From contig NC_013173.1 of NCBI RefSeq assembly GCF_000023225.1, positions 1 through 64,000 on the forward strand: DNA of 64,000 nucleotides. The letters run 5' to 3'. The stretch's first letter is position 1; each line of letters opens with the position of its first letter. The notes under the pieces were generated by a model. That model was not told the origin of the DNA and searched no databases. It worked only from the letters and a program-made list of their open reading frames with translations. Shown piece by piece: positions 1-8,922 of the stretch. Both the position numbers and the translations under genes were made by a program. This stretch comes from Desulfomicrobium baculatum DSM 4028. GTDB lineage: Bacteria > Desulfobacterota > Desulfovibrionia > Desulfovibrionales > Desulfomicrobiaceae.

Positions 1-330
1 TAGTTGTGAGTAGCTGCCGGAAGCATTGGAACTTTCACGACTTTAAGGCTTGAAATCAAAATTTCGAGAAATTAGCAGAAAATAGAAGATAATTTTATAG
101 TGCCTGTGTAAAAGTTTTCATCAGGTATTGAAAACTAAATGTTGACAACGGGGGAGGCCCGGTTTTGCGGGACTATGACAGCTTCACGTCAGAGCCACAA
201 AAGCCATGGATAAGAAGGAATTTCCATTATTTTAGCGGGTTGTCCTGTATAGAAAGTGTTGGGCCAAGTTGCGACTGGCTGGATAAACCGGAGTTGTCGC
301 AGACCTGTCGTTTGGCTAGAAACCGTCCCC
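1..330. other. Region upstream of dnaA, no gene
   Basis: No coding sequence is visible. The first 150 bases are AT-rich. One weak DnaA-box-like word (TGTGTAAAA, near 114) is present, but I see no cluster of TTATCCACA-type boxes, so I cannot call an origin. The dnaA promoter should lie here; I could not identify convincing -35 and -10 elements. Confidence 0.4.
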
Positions 331-1680
331 ATGATTGACGCATGGCATCACATTTCGCTTTCTCTTGAGAAGAACCTCACTCCGGGCCATTATCAGCTCT
401 GGATCAAGCCCTTGCAGGGGTGTCTTGATAACGACACGCTGGTGCTTTGTGCTCCCAATTCCTTTGTGTGCACCTGGGTCCGCGAGCGCATGCTCGGCAA
501 GATCAAGGATGCGGCCGCCGAGACCCTGGGCTTTACCCCGACCATAGAACTCTGTTCCGCCCAGGCCGAAGCGCCCGTGGCCGCGCCCGTCCAGCCCGTA
601 CCCGCCAGAAAGATCATGACCCGCCAGATGGGCCTGCCCATGGCTCACGCCCTGCCTACGCAGACCGTGCAGAATTGGCGGCATCAGTTCGATGATTTTA
701 TCGTCGGGCCTTGCAACAACCTCGCCTATGTCGCATCCCGCAGCTTTTGCCAGGACGTGCAAGGCTCGGATCAACTTTTCCTTTGCTCCGCACCGGGCCT
801 GGGCAAGACCCATCTGGCCCAGGCCATCGGCAGCGAGATCGCCCGGCAGACCAACCGGCAGCATTTGCGGGTTTGCTATCTGAGCGGGGAGGAATTCGCC
901 TCGCAGTTGGTCATGGCCATCAAGGCCAAGGCCGTGGAGCAGTTCAAGGCCCGCTTCAGGTCCAACGTGGATCTGCTTCTGCTCGAAGACGTGCATTTTT
1001 TTCAAGGCAAGGAAAAAATGCAGGATGAGCTTTTGAATACCTTGAAATCGTTGCAGAATCAGGGCCGGCGGGTGGTCATGACCAGTACCTTTCTGCCCCG
1101 TGAGCTGTCCGACATCGACTCCAATCTGCTGTCCCGCTTTGCGCAGGGGTTCATGGCCGTCATCGACAAGCCCGACTTCCAGACCCGCATGGGTATCATC
1201 CAGGCCAAAGCCCAGGCGTCGCAGGTCAGCATGCCGGGCAGCGTGGCCGAGCTTCTGGCCGGCAGGATCAAGACCGATGTCCGCCAGCTTGAGAGCTGCC
1301 TGAAAAACATCATCCTCAAGGCCAAGCTCCTGAACATGGATATCACCATGGATCTGGCCTGGGAAATACTGCAGAATTACAACCTCGACAGCGCCTCCAT
1401 AGATCTCGACAAGATTATCAGCTTCGTCTGCCAGGCCTACGGGTTCGGCTTTGACGACCTGCGCTCCAAGAGCCGCAAGCGCGACCGGGTCATCGCCCGC
1501 AACACGGCCTTCTACCTGGCACGCAAGCACACGGAACTGTCGCTCATGGATATCGGGCGTCGCTTCAACCGCAAGCACTCCACGGTCATCAAGGGCATCG
1601 CTTCCGTGGAACAGGAAGTCACCCGCAAGACGTCTCTGGGCAATCAGCTGGCCCGCACGATCAATCAGCTCCAAGCCTGA
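331..1680 (+). CDS. dnaA: Chromosomal replication initiator DnaA (divergent form)
   Basis: DnaA is the AAA+ ATPase that binds origin DnaA boxes and opens the duplex. The ATG at 331 gives 449 aa beginning MIDAW, a usual N-terminal domain I start. A GTG at 256 would add 25 residues unlike DnaA, so I reject it. The Walker A region reads APGLGKTHL and Walker B reads LLLLEDVHFF. The sensor 2 region (KTDVRQLES) is followed by a C-terminal helix-turn-helix with LARKHTELSLMDIGRRF. The DNA-binding signature is unusual: it reads NRKHSTV where most DnaA proteins have GRDHTTV. The gene is not followed by dnaN; the next gene is convergent. Some Desulfovibrionales carry two dnaA genes, so this could be the second paralogue. 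The family call is firm; the role as main initiator is less sure. Confidence 0.93.
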   Translation: MIDAWHHISLSLEKNLTPGHYQLWIKPLQGCLDNDTLVLCAPNSFVCTWVRERMLGKIKDAAAETLGFTPTIELCSAQAEAPVAAPVQPVPARKIMTRQMGLPMAHALPTQTVQNWRHQFDDFIVGPCNNLAYVASRSFCQDVQGSDQLFLCSAPGLGKTHLAQAIGSEIARQTNRQHLRVCYLSGEEFASQLVMAIKAKAVEQFKARFRSNVDLLLLEDVHFFQGKEKMQDELLNTLKSLQNQGRRVVMTSTFLPRELSDIDSNLLSRFAQGFMAVIDKPDFQTRMGIIQAKAQASQVSMPGSVAELLAGRIKTDVRQLESCLKNIILKAKLLNMDITMDLAWEILQNYNLDSASIDLDKIISFVCQAYGFGFDDLRSKSRKRDRVIARNTAFYLARKHTELSLMDIGRRFNRKHSTVIKGIASVEQEVTRKTSLGNQLARTINQLQA

Positions 1681-1713
1681 TTTTTGGCCGCCCGGCCGCA
1701 GCGTTCAAAATAA

Positions 1714-1750
1714 AAAAAGGCCCATCCGCTCCGCGCGCATGGGCCTTTGT
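1714..1750. terminator. Bidirectional terminator between dnaA and the HD-GYP receptor gene
   Basis: A 10-bp inverted repeat (AAAGGCCCAT / ATGGGCCTTT, about 1716-1725 and 1739-1748) lies between the converging genes. It has an A-run on the left and TTTGT on the right, so it can serve both strands and best serves the minus strand. Confidence 0.75.
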
Positions 1751-1766
1751 CTGTTGTGGCGCAGTC

Positions 1767-3839
1767 CTATTCGCCCGCTTTTTCCAGCAGTTTGTTTCCG
1801 CGAGACGTTTCAAGGGCGGCGGCGAGGGCCTCGACGATGCGCAGGTCGTAACTGTGTGTTGACGAGCGCAGGTTTTCCAGGGCCTGCTCCGGGCTCATGG
1901 CCGGCCTGTAGGCCCGGGGCCGGATCATGGCGCAAAAGCTGTTGGCCACGCTTAAGACCCTGGCCTGGAGGCCGATTTCCTCGTCGTGCAGGCCATTGGG
2001 GTAGCCGCTGCCGTCAAGGCGTTCGTTCATCTGATAGATGGCCTCGTAAACGGGCAATTCAAAGTCGATCTGGCGCAGGATGCCTGCGGCATGGTCGACA
2101 TGTTTTTGTACCAGTTCTTTTTCTGCATCGGAGAGCTGGTCGACCTTGGTCAGGATCGTCTTGTCGATGAACATCTTGCCGATCTGGGACAGGTTGGAGG
2201 CGATCTCCACCGTGGACTTGTCTTCGGGGGAGAGGTTCAGGCTGTCGGCCAGCAGGGAGGACACATCGCGCATCAAGAGGGAATGCCCGGCCAGGTAGGG
2301 GTCCGTGAATTCGATGGCCTTGACCAGGGCCTCCACGGTCTGAGAGATGGCCTGGCGCTTGCGATCCTCGGCCTGCACCATGGCGGTGATGTCCCGGAAT
2401 ACGGAGACGATGCCTTGCGGGGTGTCGTGATCGCCCTTCAAGGTGACCTTGGTGATCTGGAAATGGTGTTCCCTTGATTTCAGGAAGATGCGCTCGGTCA
2501 CGGTCACAGGCACTCCGGTCTGCAGGGTCTGGGCATCGGACTGCTCCAGGCGCTTGCCCGTGTCGAAGCCGAACAGGGCGACATCGTCCAGGCCGAGCAC
2601 CTCGTCTTCCGGTCGCCCTACGCCCTCTGCCAAGGCCGGGTTGGCATAGGTGTAGTTGCCGCTCAGGTTTTTAACGGCGATGAAATCCGGGATCGAGTCG
2701 TTGATGGAATCCAGGAAGTTGCGCTGCTGCTCCAGCTCCTGGGCCAGGGTCTGAAACCTGCCGGCGATGCGCTTGTGGCTCTGGCCGATGGTTCGCCACC
2801 AGACAGCGCCAAAGAGCAGGCTTGTGACCATGGCGATGAGGCCGGCGATGAGCAGGGAGATCCGGGTGTACTCCTGCAAGCCTTGGGTTGCGCTGCGGGT
2901 GTCCACCTCCTGGACGACCCACAGATCAAGATCGGGGACTTTCACGCCCAGCGAAAAGACGGGTGTCTGGGCGCCCAGGCTGTTGCGTTTGTCAAAGTCG
3001 AGCCGCTGTCCCGAATCCAGTTCCGGCGGCGAGGACAGGTGTGCGATCCCGCCCGGGCTCCACGGCACGATCTCCTGAAAGCCGGCCTCGGTCATCTGCA
3101 TGATCCGGGTCCGCTCCCCGCTGGTCGAAAGCGGGGTGTTGGAGAGCAGCGAGGTGATGGTCGTGCCCGCGCTCTTGGTCAGCATGGCCACGGCCACAGC
3201 CTTCTTTTCCCCGTTCTCTTCGGCCGTGGAGAAGATCGGCACGCACATGTCGATGACCAGGCCGTTGCCCGTCTGTCGCAGGGGCGAGAAGTGGGGCAGG
3301 GGGTAGGCGAAGGTCTTTTTGATCAGCGCGGTCTGACTGGGGGTGAGAGGGGTGACGCGCGAATCGGACCCGATGTAGGATTGCCCGCTGCGATGCACGA
3401 TGCGGCCGGACAGGAAGCCCGCGAAGACCGTGAAGTCCGCGAAGGTCTGATGCATGAGGGGGAACTGGTCGGTCAGTTGGGCCATCTGATCATAGGATTC
3501 CCCTTCGGGGATGATGCCCGTGATGAGAAAGCTCGGATCCGCGTCGATGAGGTCCATGTCCGTGGCATAAAGCCGGAACAGGTCCGAGGAGATGAGCTTG
3601 TCCGTCTGTTCGACCAGGCCCGAAAGCCACGCCGAGAGGACTTCGGTGCGGCTGGTGGCCAGCAATTCGAGTCTGCCCCGGATCTGCTCGTGCAGCTCTC
3701 CCTGTTTGGCCCGGACGCTCCAGCCTACCCAGGTCAAAAGAGCCACGATGATCAGGGAGATGATGGCGACCCCCATGATCAGTTCCGACCTGTTCTTGCC
3801 CATGGCGGGCAGAGCCGCTTTGCTGCTTGATGCTGTCAT
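1767..3839 (-). CDS. Membrane receptor: periplasmic sensor, PAS and degenerate HD-GYP domain (DvhD-like)
   Basis: The protein has 690 aa. Transmembrane segments at about 21-41 and 327-348 enclose a 285-residue periplasmic Cache-like domain. A short coiled coil (355-375), a PAS domain (375-490) and an HD-GYP-like domain (495-680) follow. The HD-GYP fold is recognisable (GHS at 518-520, IGK at 553-555, GSGYP at 610-614), but metal ligands are replaced. The HD pair of LHDIGK is Ser-Gln (551-552), the HH of HHER is Met-Asn (604-605), and the later Asp is Asn633. Hydrolysis of cyclic-di-GMP is therefore unlikely and a binding role is more plausible. It is the last gene of the secretion/LapG operon, 19 nt after lapG. 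In Desulfovibrio vulgaris an unrelated protein (DvhD) replaces LapD as the cyclic-di-GMP receptor for LapG; this gene has the right position and topology for that role. Domains are seen; the receptor role is inferred. Confidence 0.8.
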   Translation of the reverse strand: MTASSSKAALPAMGKNRSELIMGVAIISLIIVALLTWVGWSVRAKQGELHEQIRGRLELLATSRTEVLSAWLSGLVEQTDKLISSDLFRLYATDMDLIDADPSFLITGIIPEGESYDQMAQLTDQFPLMHQTFADFTVFAGFLSGRIVHRSGQSYIGSDSRVTPLTPSQTALIKKTFAYPLPHFSPLRQTGNGLVIDMCVPIFSTAEENGEKKAVAVAMLTKSAGTTITSLLSNTPLSTSGERTRIMQMTEAGFQEIVPWSPGGIAHLSSPPELDSGQRLDFDKRNSLGAQTPVFSLGVKVPDLDLWVVQEVDTRSATQGLQEYTRISLLIAGLIAMVTSLLFGAVWWRTIGQSHKRIAGRFQTLAQELEQQRNFLDSINDSIPDFIAVKNLSGNYTYANPALAEGVGRPEDEVLGLDDVALFGFDTGKRLEQSDAQTLQTGVPVTVTERIFLKSREHHFQITKVTLKGDHDTPQGIVSVFRDITAMVQAEDRKRQAISQTVEALVKAIEFTDPYLAGHSLLMRDVSSLLADSLNLSPEDKSTVEIASNLSQIGKMFIDKTILTKVDQLSDAEKELVQKHVDHAAGILRQIDFELPVYEAIYQMNERLDGSGYPNGLHDEEIGLQARVLSVANSFCAMIRPRAYRPAMSPEQALENLRSSTHSYDLRIVEALAAALETSRGNKLLEKAGE

Positions 3840-3858
3840 ATTCCCTTCTCCGTTAAGT

Positions 3859-4941
3859 TTAGTTCGCCACAGGGATGTGCGACCATCGGTGCTCCTCGTT
3901 CAAAGAGTATTGCGGAACGTAGTGTCTGTACTTGTCGTGCGTGAAAATCGCGTCGGAGATGTTGTTCAGGATGTAGGCATCTCCATGCGTAAATACTGCC
4001 AGAACAGCGTGCGCGATGCCTCTGATGCGGTCCTTCAGCACGACGATGCGCAGCTCGTTCTGCGAAAAGCCGAGCTCCCGCAGGGCAAAGTACTTGATGA
4101 TGGCGTAATCCTCGCAATCGCCGGAAATTTTTAAAAATTCCTGGGGCGTGGCCCACCAGTCCGAGACCCCGTAGGCGTCCTGGTCCAGGCGATACGGCCA
4201 TTTGTTGAAAAAGGAGTTGATCATCTTGAGCTGTTCCATGCGCTCCTTGCCCCTGGCCTGTTTCATGATGCGCTGCCAACTGGTCGCGCCGGGCGGACAG
4301 GCCGTGGCCGAAGTGCAGCTGCTTAGCGTCTGGATTTGCCCCTTGACCTTGGACAAAATCCGTTTCCATTTGGGCAGGGCGTTGAAATTGCCCCGAAAGG
4401 CCGCGCTCTGAAAAAGTCGCAGCGGCTGACCGCCGGTGTCTGCGCCGGCGCTCCGGGCTTGTTCCAATGGCGCTGCGGGCTGGGTCTGCGTGCCCTGGCG
4501 CCATACCGGCAGGGCCGCCCTTTGCGTCGGCGAATCCTGATTCTGCTGCGCCTGAGTTCCCTCCGGCGCGTTTGAATCCAGGTCTTGCGCCAAAGCTGCA
4601 TCCGCTTCCGTGACCGGGGCTTGCTCCGCAGGGACGCTTGCCTGTGTGTCCGGGGGCTGGCTTTGTTCCGTCTGAACATGAGGATCCGCAACCTGGTCCG
4701 GTTTTTGGTCCGGTTGAACATCCGTTTGCATTTCTTGCGGCGAGGCCGATCTCGTGGCGTTGTGTTCCTGCTCGGGCCGGGCAGAGATCATTGTTCCGGC
4801 GTTCGTGTCTGCCCGTGCGTGCTTCGTCTGGGCGGGCTGGTCGTGCACAGGCGTGCCTCCGGTCCCCATTGCTGCGAAATCGCTTGGAAAGCATAGCGCC
4901 GCCGCAAGCAGCAAAAGAGACATGGAGACGGCCCATCTCAA
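3859..4941 (-). CDS. lapG: LapG-type periplasmic cysteine protease with long linker
   Basis: LapG enzymes (bacterial transglutaminase-like cysteine proteinases) cut the N-terminal retention module of giant adhesins at a double-alanine site and release them from the cell. This 360-aa protein has an N-terminal signal-like hydrophobic stretch (3-18) and a Pro/Gln/Ala-rich low-complexity region to about 170. The protease domain starts near 185. The catalytic Cys276 lies in GDCEDYA and His311 in AHAVLAV. The third position, Asp in most LapG proteins (LDN), is Asn326 here (ILNN). Usual LapG proteins are about 230-250 aa, so the linker is extra. It starts 4 nt after the HlyD-type gene and precedes the receptor gene, as in Lap loci. 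Both adhesins in the window carry a matching PAAG site. Family call is strong; the effect of Asn326 is unknown. Confidence 0.88.
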   Translation of the reverse strand: MRWAVSMSLLLLAAALCFPSDFAAMGTGGTPVHDQPAQTKHARADTNAGTMISARPEQEHNATRSASPQEMQTDVQPDQKPDQVADPHVQTEQSQPPDTQASVPAEQAPVTEADAALAQDLDSNAPEGTQAQQNQDSPTQRAALPVWRQGTQTQPAAPLEQARSAGADTGGQPLRLFQSAAFRGNFNALPKWKRILSKVKGQIQTLSSCTSATACPPGATSWQRIMKQARGKERMEQLKMINSFFNKWPYRLDQDAYGVSDWWATPQEFLKISGDCEDYAIIKYFALRELGFSQNELRIVVLKDRIRGIAHAVLAVFTHGDAYILNNISDAIFTHDKYRHYVPQYSLNEEHRWSHIPVAN

Positions 4942-4945
4942 TCGG

Positions 4946-6274
4946 TCAACGCTCCCTCAAGGCGTTCTCCTTGGCCTTGAGAATGGGTTTCAAGAGATAG
5001 TCGAGCACGCTTTTCTTGCCGGTCAGGATGTCCACGCTGGCGGTCATGCCCGGGATGATCGGGAGCTTTTCGCCGCGATAGACAATGTTTGAGGCCTGGG
5101 TGCGCAGCTTGACCTTGTAGAAGCTTTCGCCCTTCTGGTCTTCAATGGTGTCGCCGCTGATCTGTTCGACGGAACCTTCGAGCCCTCCGTAGATGGAAAA
5201 ATCATAGGCCGTGATCTTGATCATGGCCTTTTGGCCCGGATGCAGAAAGGCGATGTCGGCGGGTTTGATGTTGGCCTCGATGAGCAGGGTGTCGTCCAGG
5301 GGAATGATCTCAAGGATGGGTTCTCCCGGTTTGACCACGCCGCCCACGGTATTCAGGATGACCTGCTTGACCGTCCCTCGCACAGGGCTGCGCACGTCCG
5401 TGCGCGTGACGCGGTCCTGGCCGGCGGACAAGGCGTGCAGCTTGGAATTGAGCTCCACCTGGTGCTGGTTCATCTCCTGCAGGGCCGTGGCCTTGAACTC
5501 GGCCATGCGCTGGGCCTGGCGTTCCTTGATTTCCTGCGCCGCCTGCTGCGTGCGCGGGATGGCCACGTTGAGGCTCTGCAGGTCGCCGCGCAGGGAGCTG
5601 ACGGTGCGCTGCAGGGAGATGTATTCGACCCGGGGATACACGTTCTTCTCCATCAGCGGCTTGGCGATATTCATCTGTTCCTGGGCCAGCTTCAGGTCCT
5701 GGGCCGCCTGATTGCGGCGGATGGCCATTTCCTGGGCTTCCTGCACGCGCTGCGTGTATTGGCTGCGCAGAATGTTCATCTCCTGGGTCAGTTGGTTCAT
5801 GCGTGCCTGGTATATGGCCAGTTGGTCACTCACCGCTTTCGGGTTCTTGGTCTGCAGTTCTTCGGGAAATACGGGCTCCGTGCCCGAGGATTCGGCCTTG
5901 AGGCGGGCGATGGCGGCCTGGTGCTCCAGCGCCTGGCTGGCCGTGTCCTTCAGGGTGCTCTGGGCCATTTCGTTGCTGATGCGGACCAGGATGTCGCCTT
6001 TTTCCACGAGCTGGTTTTCCCGCACCAGGGTTTCGACCAAAATGCCGCCTTCGAGATTCTGGATGATCTGCACCCGCTGGGACGGGATGACCTGGCCCAT
6101 GCCGCGCGTGACCTCGTCGAGGATGGCGAAGTGGGTCCAGACCAGGAGCGAGGCAAGGAGCAGGCAGATGGTCATGGACAACGCGTAGGCCCAGCGGTGA
6201 CCCCGGCGATACATGGCCGCGTCGACCACGCTCATGTATTCAAGGTCTGAGTCGGAGTATACTTTATTGCGCAT
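4946..6274 (-). CDS. HlyD-family type I secretion membrane fusion protein (LapC-like)
   Basis: This is the periplasmic adaptor of a type I secretion system, linking the inner-membrane ABC protein to the outer-membrane channel. I start at 6274 (MRNKV), which overlaps the upstream ABC gene by 11 nt; longer starts run further into that gene. The 442-aa protein has a short cytoplasmic tail, one membrane helix (about 29-49), a lipoyl/barrel-sandwich half (VIPSQRVQIIQNLEGG), a long alpha-helical hairpin (roughly 110-300, rich in Gln and Glu), the second half (DVRSPVRGTVKQV) and the beta-barrel domain (PGMTASVDILTGKKSVLDY). These are typical HlyD-family features. The tight spacing with the ABC gene and lapG indicates one operon dedicated to the adhesins. 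Confidence 0.93.
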   Translation of the reverse strand: MRNKVYSDSDLEYMSVVDAAMYRRGHRWAYALSMTICLLLASLLVWTHFAILDEVTRGMGQVIPSQRVQIIQNLEGGILVETLVRENQLVEKGDILVRISNEMAQSTLKDTASQALEHQAAIARLKAESSGTEPVFPEELQTKNPKAVSDQLAIYQARMNQLTQEMNILRSQYTQRVQEAQEMAIRRNQAAQDLKLAQEQMNIAKPLMEKNVYPRVEYISLQRTVSSLRGDLQSLNVAIPRTQQAAQEIKERQAQRMAEFKATALQEMNQHQVELNSKLHALSAGQDRVTRTDVRSPVRGTVKQVILNTVGGVVKPGEPILEIIPLDDTLLIEANIKPADIAFLHPGQKAMIKITAYDFSIYGGLEGSVEQISGDTIEDQKGESFYKVKLRTQASNIVYRGEKLPIIPGMTASVDILTGKKSVLDYLLKPILKAKENALRER

Positions 6275-8480
6275 TTTTGGCTCCGTTACCGCGTTTTTGC
6301 AGTTCGGCCAGAACTTCATTGCGCGGTCCGTCGGCGATGATTGACCCACCCTCAAGGGCGATGACCCGTGTGGCCAGGGACAACAGGCTCGGTCTGTGGG
6401 TGATGAGGATGAGGGTCTTGCCTTTCAGGGCCGAGGAGAGGCGAAGTTTGAGCACGGCCTCCACGCCCACGTCCATGGAACTGCTCGGTTCGTCCAAAAT
6501 GACGATGTCGGGGTCGAGCAGCAGGGTGCGGGCGATGGTGATGGCCTGGCGCTGGCCGCCGGACAGGGACAACCCCCGTTCCCCGACCTGCAGGTTGAAG
6601 CCGGCGGGGTTGTTTTTGATGAAGTCGGTGACTCCGGCGATGGTCGCAGCGCGCAGCAGCGCCTGGTCGCTGACGTGGGGCGCGCCGAGAGTGATGTTCT
6701 CGCGCACCGTGCCGTGGAACAGAAAATTGTCCTGGGCCATGTAGCCGATCTTGGCCCGCAGTTCGGCCGGATCGATCTGGCGGATATCGAGGCCCCCGAT
6801 CTTCACCGCCCCTTTCTGCGGCTCGTAGAGGCCGTTGATCAGCTTGCCCAGCGTGGTCTTGCCTGAACCCATCTTGCCGATGATCGCCACGCGCTCGCCC
6901 TGGGCGATGTGCAGGCCGATGTGGGACAGGGCGTTGGTCAGGGCGCTGGGGTATTTGAAGCTCACATCCTCGAAGGTGATGGTGGCGCGAAGGTCCTGAT
7001 GTTCCGGATGCTGGACGTCATCGGGGCGCTCGCTTGGGATCTGCATGAGCAGGTCCAGGTTCTTGAGCGCCATGCGGCTCTGTTGCAGGCGGGTCAGCAT
7101 GGCCGCCACCGCGCCCAGCGGAGCCATGGCCCGGCCGACGAGGATGGAGCAGGCGATGAGCCCGCCCATGGTCATCTCGCCTTCGGAGATTCGGTACACG
7201 CCCCAGATGATGACGCCGCAATAGACGATCTGGGATGCGAACTGGGTGAAACTTAGGGAGAAGGTACTGAGCGACTTGGAGCGGATGGCCGATTTGGCGC
7301 CCATGCCGACGATGTTCTCCCAGCGGCCGAGCATGGAGCCTTCGGCCCGGCTGGTCTTGATGGTCTCAAGGCCGCTCACGGTTTCAACCAGCAAGGCGTT
7401 TTTCTGCGTCGATTCCTTGTAACCGCCTTCTATGGCGCGCTTCAGGGGGCCCTGCATGATGATGCCGACCAGGATGACTATGGGCGCGACCACGCCCGGC
7501 ACAATGGCTATGGGGCCGCCGATGTAGAAGATGATGGTAATGAACAGGATCAGGAATGGCAGATCCACCAGCGCGAGCAGGGTGGTGGAGCTGAAGAACT
7601 CCCGCAGGGAATCGAACTCGCGCATGTTGTTGACCAGCGCCCCTGTGGATTCGGGCTTGTGGTCGAGCCGGATGGACAGGATGTGGCTCATCAGCTTGCT
7701 GGCGACCAGGATGTCGGAATTGCGTCCGGCCACGTCCACGAAATAGCCGCGCAGGTTCCTGAGCGCAAAATCGAAAAAGAAGGCGATGCCGACACCCACG
7801 GCCAGCACCCACAAGGTTTCCAGCGCATTGTTGGGTACGACCCGGTCGTACACGTTCATGGTGAAAAGAGGCGAGGCGATGGCCAGCAGGTTGATGAAAA
7901 CCGTGGCCAGGATGACGTGCCGGTAAATGGGCAGAAAATGAAAAATGGTGCCCCAGAACCATTGCTTGGTGTTGAAGATCTTCAGCCCTTCGGTCCTGCC
8001 GTCCAGACTCGCTTTGGGGCGGGCGAAGACGGCGTGTCCGGTGTAGGTTTCCCTCAGCTTTTCGACCGGGGTGTCAAAGGGCGCGTCCGGGTTCTCGGGC
8101 ATGATGATGCGGGCCGTGCCGGACGCCACGCTGACCAGTACGCAGGCCGAGCCGTCCTGCATGAGCAGGATGCAGGGCAGGTTCAGGGGGGAAATTTTAT
8201 CAATGGCCGGCTTGTGCGTGATCTGGGCGTCGATGCCCTCGCGCCGCGCCGCGCGGATCACCGCGTACGGGGTCATGCCTTCCTGCGTGCGCGGCAGGCC
8301 CGCTTCCAGCGCCGTGGTGCTGACGGGGCGGCCCTGCATGCGGGATATGACGGACAAACACCCAACCAGCGGCGGGGTGAAATAGACCTGCGAGGGGTTG
8401 ATCTGGGCGGTGATCGTCGGGCGCGGCTTGGCGGCTGACTGGGGAGCGGAGATGGGAATGGCGACCTTGGGATCATTCAT
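6264..8480 (-). CDS. Type I secretion ABC transporter, ATPase/permease (LapB/LssB-like)
   Basis: This 738-aa protein energises export of the RTX adhesins. Residues 25-160 resemble the C39 peptidase-like domain of LapB/LssB transporters. Cys41 is present, but I see no catalytic His motif, so the domain probably binds substrate rather than cuts it. The membrane domain (about 175-470) carries several hydrophobic helices. The nucleotide-binding domain has Walker A GKMGSGKTT, the signature LSLSGGQRQ, and Walker B IVILDEPSSSMD. It is the first gene of the minus-strand operon ABC, HlyD, lapG and receptor. Its start faces the first adhesin gene across a 442-bp control region. Confidence 0.95.
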   Translation of the reverse strand: MNDPKVAIPISAPQSAAKPRPTITAQINPSQVYFTPPLVGCLSVISRMQGRPVSTTALEAGLPRTQEGMTPYAVIRAARREGIDAQITHKPAIDKISPLNLPCILLMQDGSACVLVSVASGTARIIMPENPDAPFDTPVEKLRETYTGHAVFARPKASLDGRTEGLKIFNTKQWFWGTIFHFLPIYRHVILATVFINLLAIASPLFTMNVYDRVVPNNALETLWVLAVGVGIAFFFDFALRNLRGYFVDVAGRNSDILVASKLMSHILSIRLDHKPESTGALVNNMREFDSLREFFSSTTLLALVDLPFLILFITIIFYIGGPIAIVPGVVAPIVILVGIIMQGPLKRAIEGGYKESTQKNALLVETVSGLETIKTSRAEGSMLGRWENIVGMGAKSAIRSKSLSTFSLSFTQFASQIVYCGVIIWGVYRISEGEMTMGGLIACSILVGRAMAPLGAVAAMLTRLQQSRMALKNLDLLMQIPSERPDDVQHPEHQDLRATITFEDVSFKYPSALTNALSHIGLHIAQGERVAIIGKMGSGKTTLGKLINGLYEPQKGAVKIGGLDIRQIDPAELRAKIGYMAQDNFLFHGTVRENITLGAPHVSDQALLRAATIAGVTDFIKNNPAGFNLQVGERGLSLSGGQRQAITIARTLLLDPDIVILDEPSSSMDVGVEAVLKLRLSSALKGKTLILITHRPSLLSLATRVIALEGGSIIADGPRNEVLAELQKRGNGAKNAQ

Positions 8481-8922
8481 GCGTGCTTGGCCTCAATGAT
8501 ATTGATATGATGCCGGAAACTAAGACGTGCCCTGTCATCTTGCAAGGGAAATTCGGTTTTTTCTCTCACCCGAAAGTATGAGTGGAATACCCGCCTGCGA
8601 GCGCCTTATTGGAGCTGTAAGACAAATGTCATACAGAATTCAGGGTGTTAGCTAATGATTACGAGTATCGATAAAATCATACCTTTTGAATTTTTTTCAT
8701 ACTTGACCCTTTTGCTCGGTATTCGCATTAGTAAGTACACAAAGGCAATAAATCTAAGTGGAAATATTTATCATTCCTGCAGTGAGCTTTTAGAGGCAAA
8801 TGGTGTTCCTTGTTATAAATCGTGAAACGAAAAAATAACGTGACCGCACTGATGAATTGTAAACAAGCTAACGTCCTCAAAGTATTCGAAACTGCAACAT
8901 GTGAAACCAGGCGGAGGTTATT
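8481..8922. promoter_or_regulatory. Divergent control region between secretion operon and adhesin 1
   Basis: This 442-bp AT-rich region separates the divergent ABC gene and adhesin 1 and contains no gene. It carries an AAGTATGAG box at 8574-8582 and a set of TCATAC words: TCATACAG near 8628, TCATACCT near 8678 and TCATACTTGACCC at 8697-8709. The last two are spaced 19 bp apart. The same boxes occur upstream of adhesin 2. The adhesin ribosome-binding site (GCGGAGG) ends 7 nt before the ATG at 8923. I read the boxes as a shared regulator site; the regulator is unknown. Confidence 0.6.

Noticed and set aside
1-255. Replication origin
   Set aside because: AT-rich and next to dnaA, but I find only one weak box and no repeated DnaA boxes, so the evidence is not enough.
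316-1674. 452-codon frame opposite dnaA
   Set aside because: It is a shadow of the conserved dnaA frame and shows no protein family.
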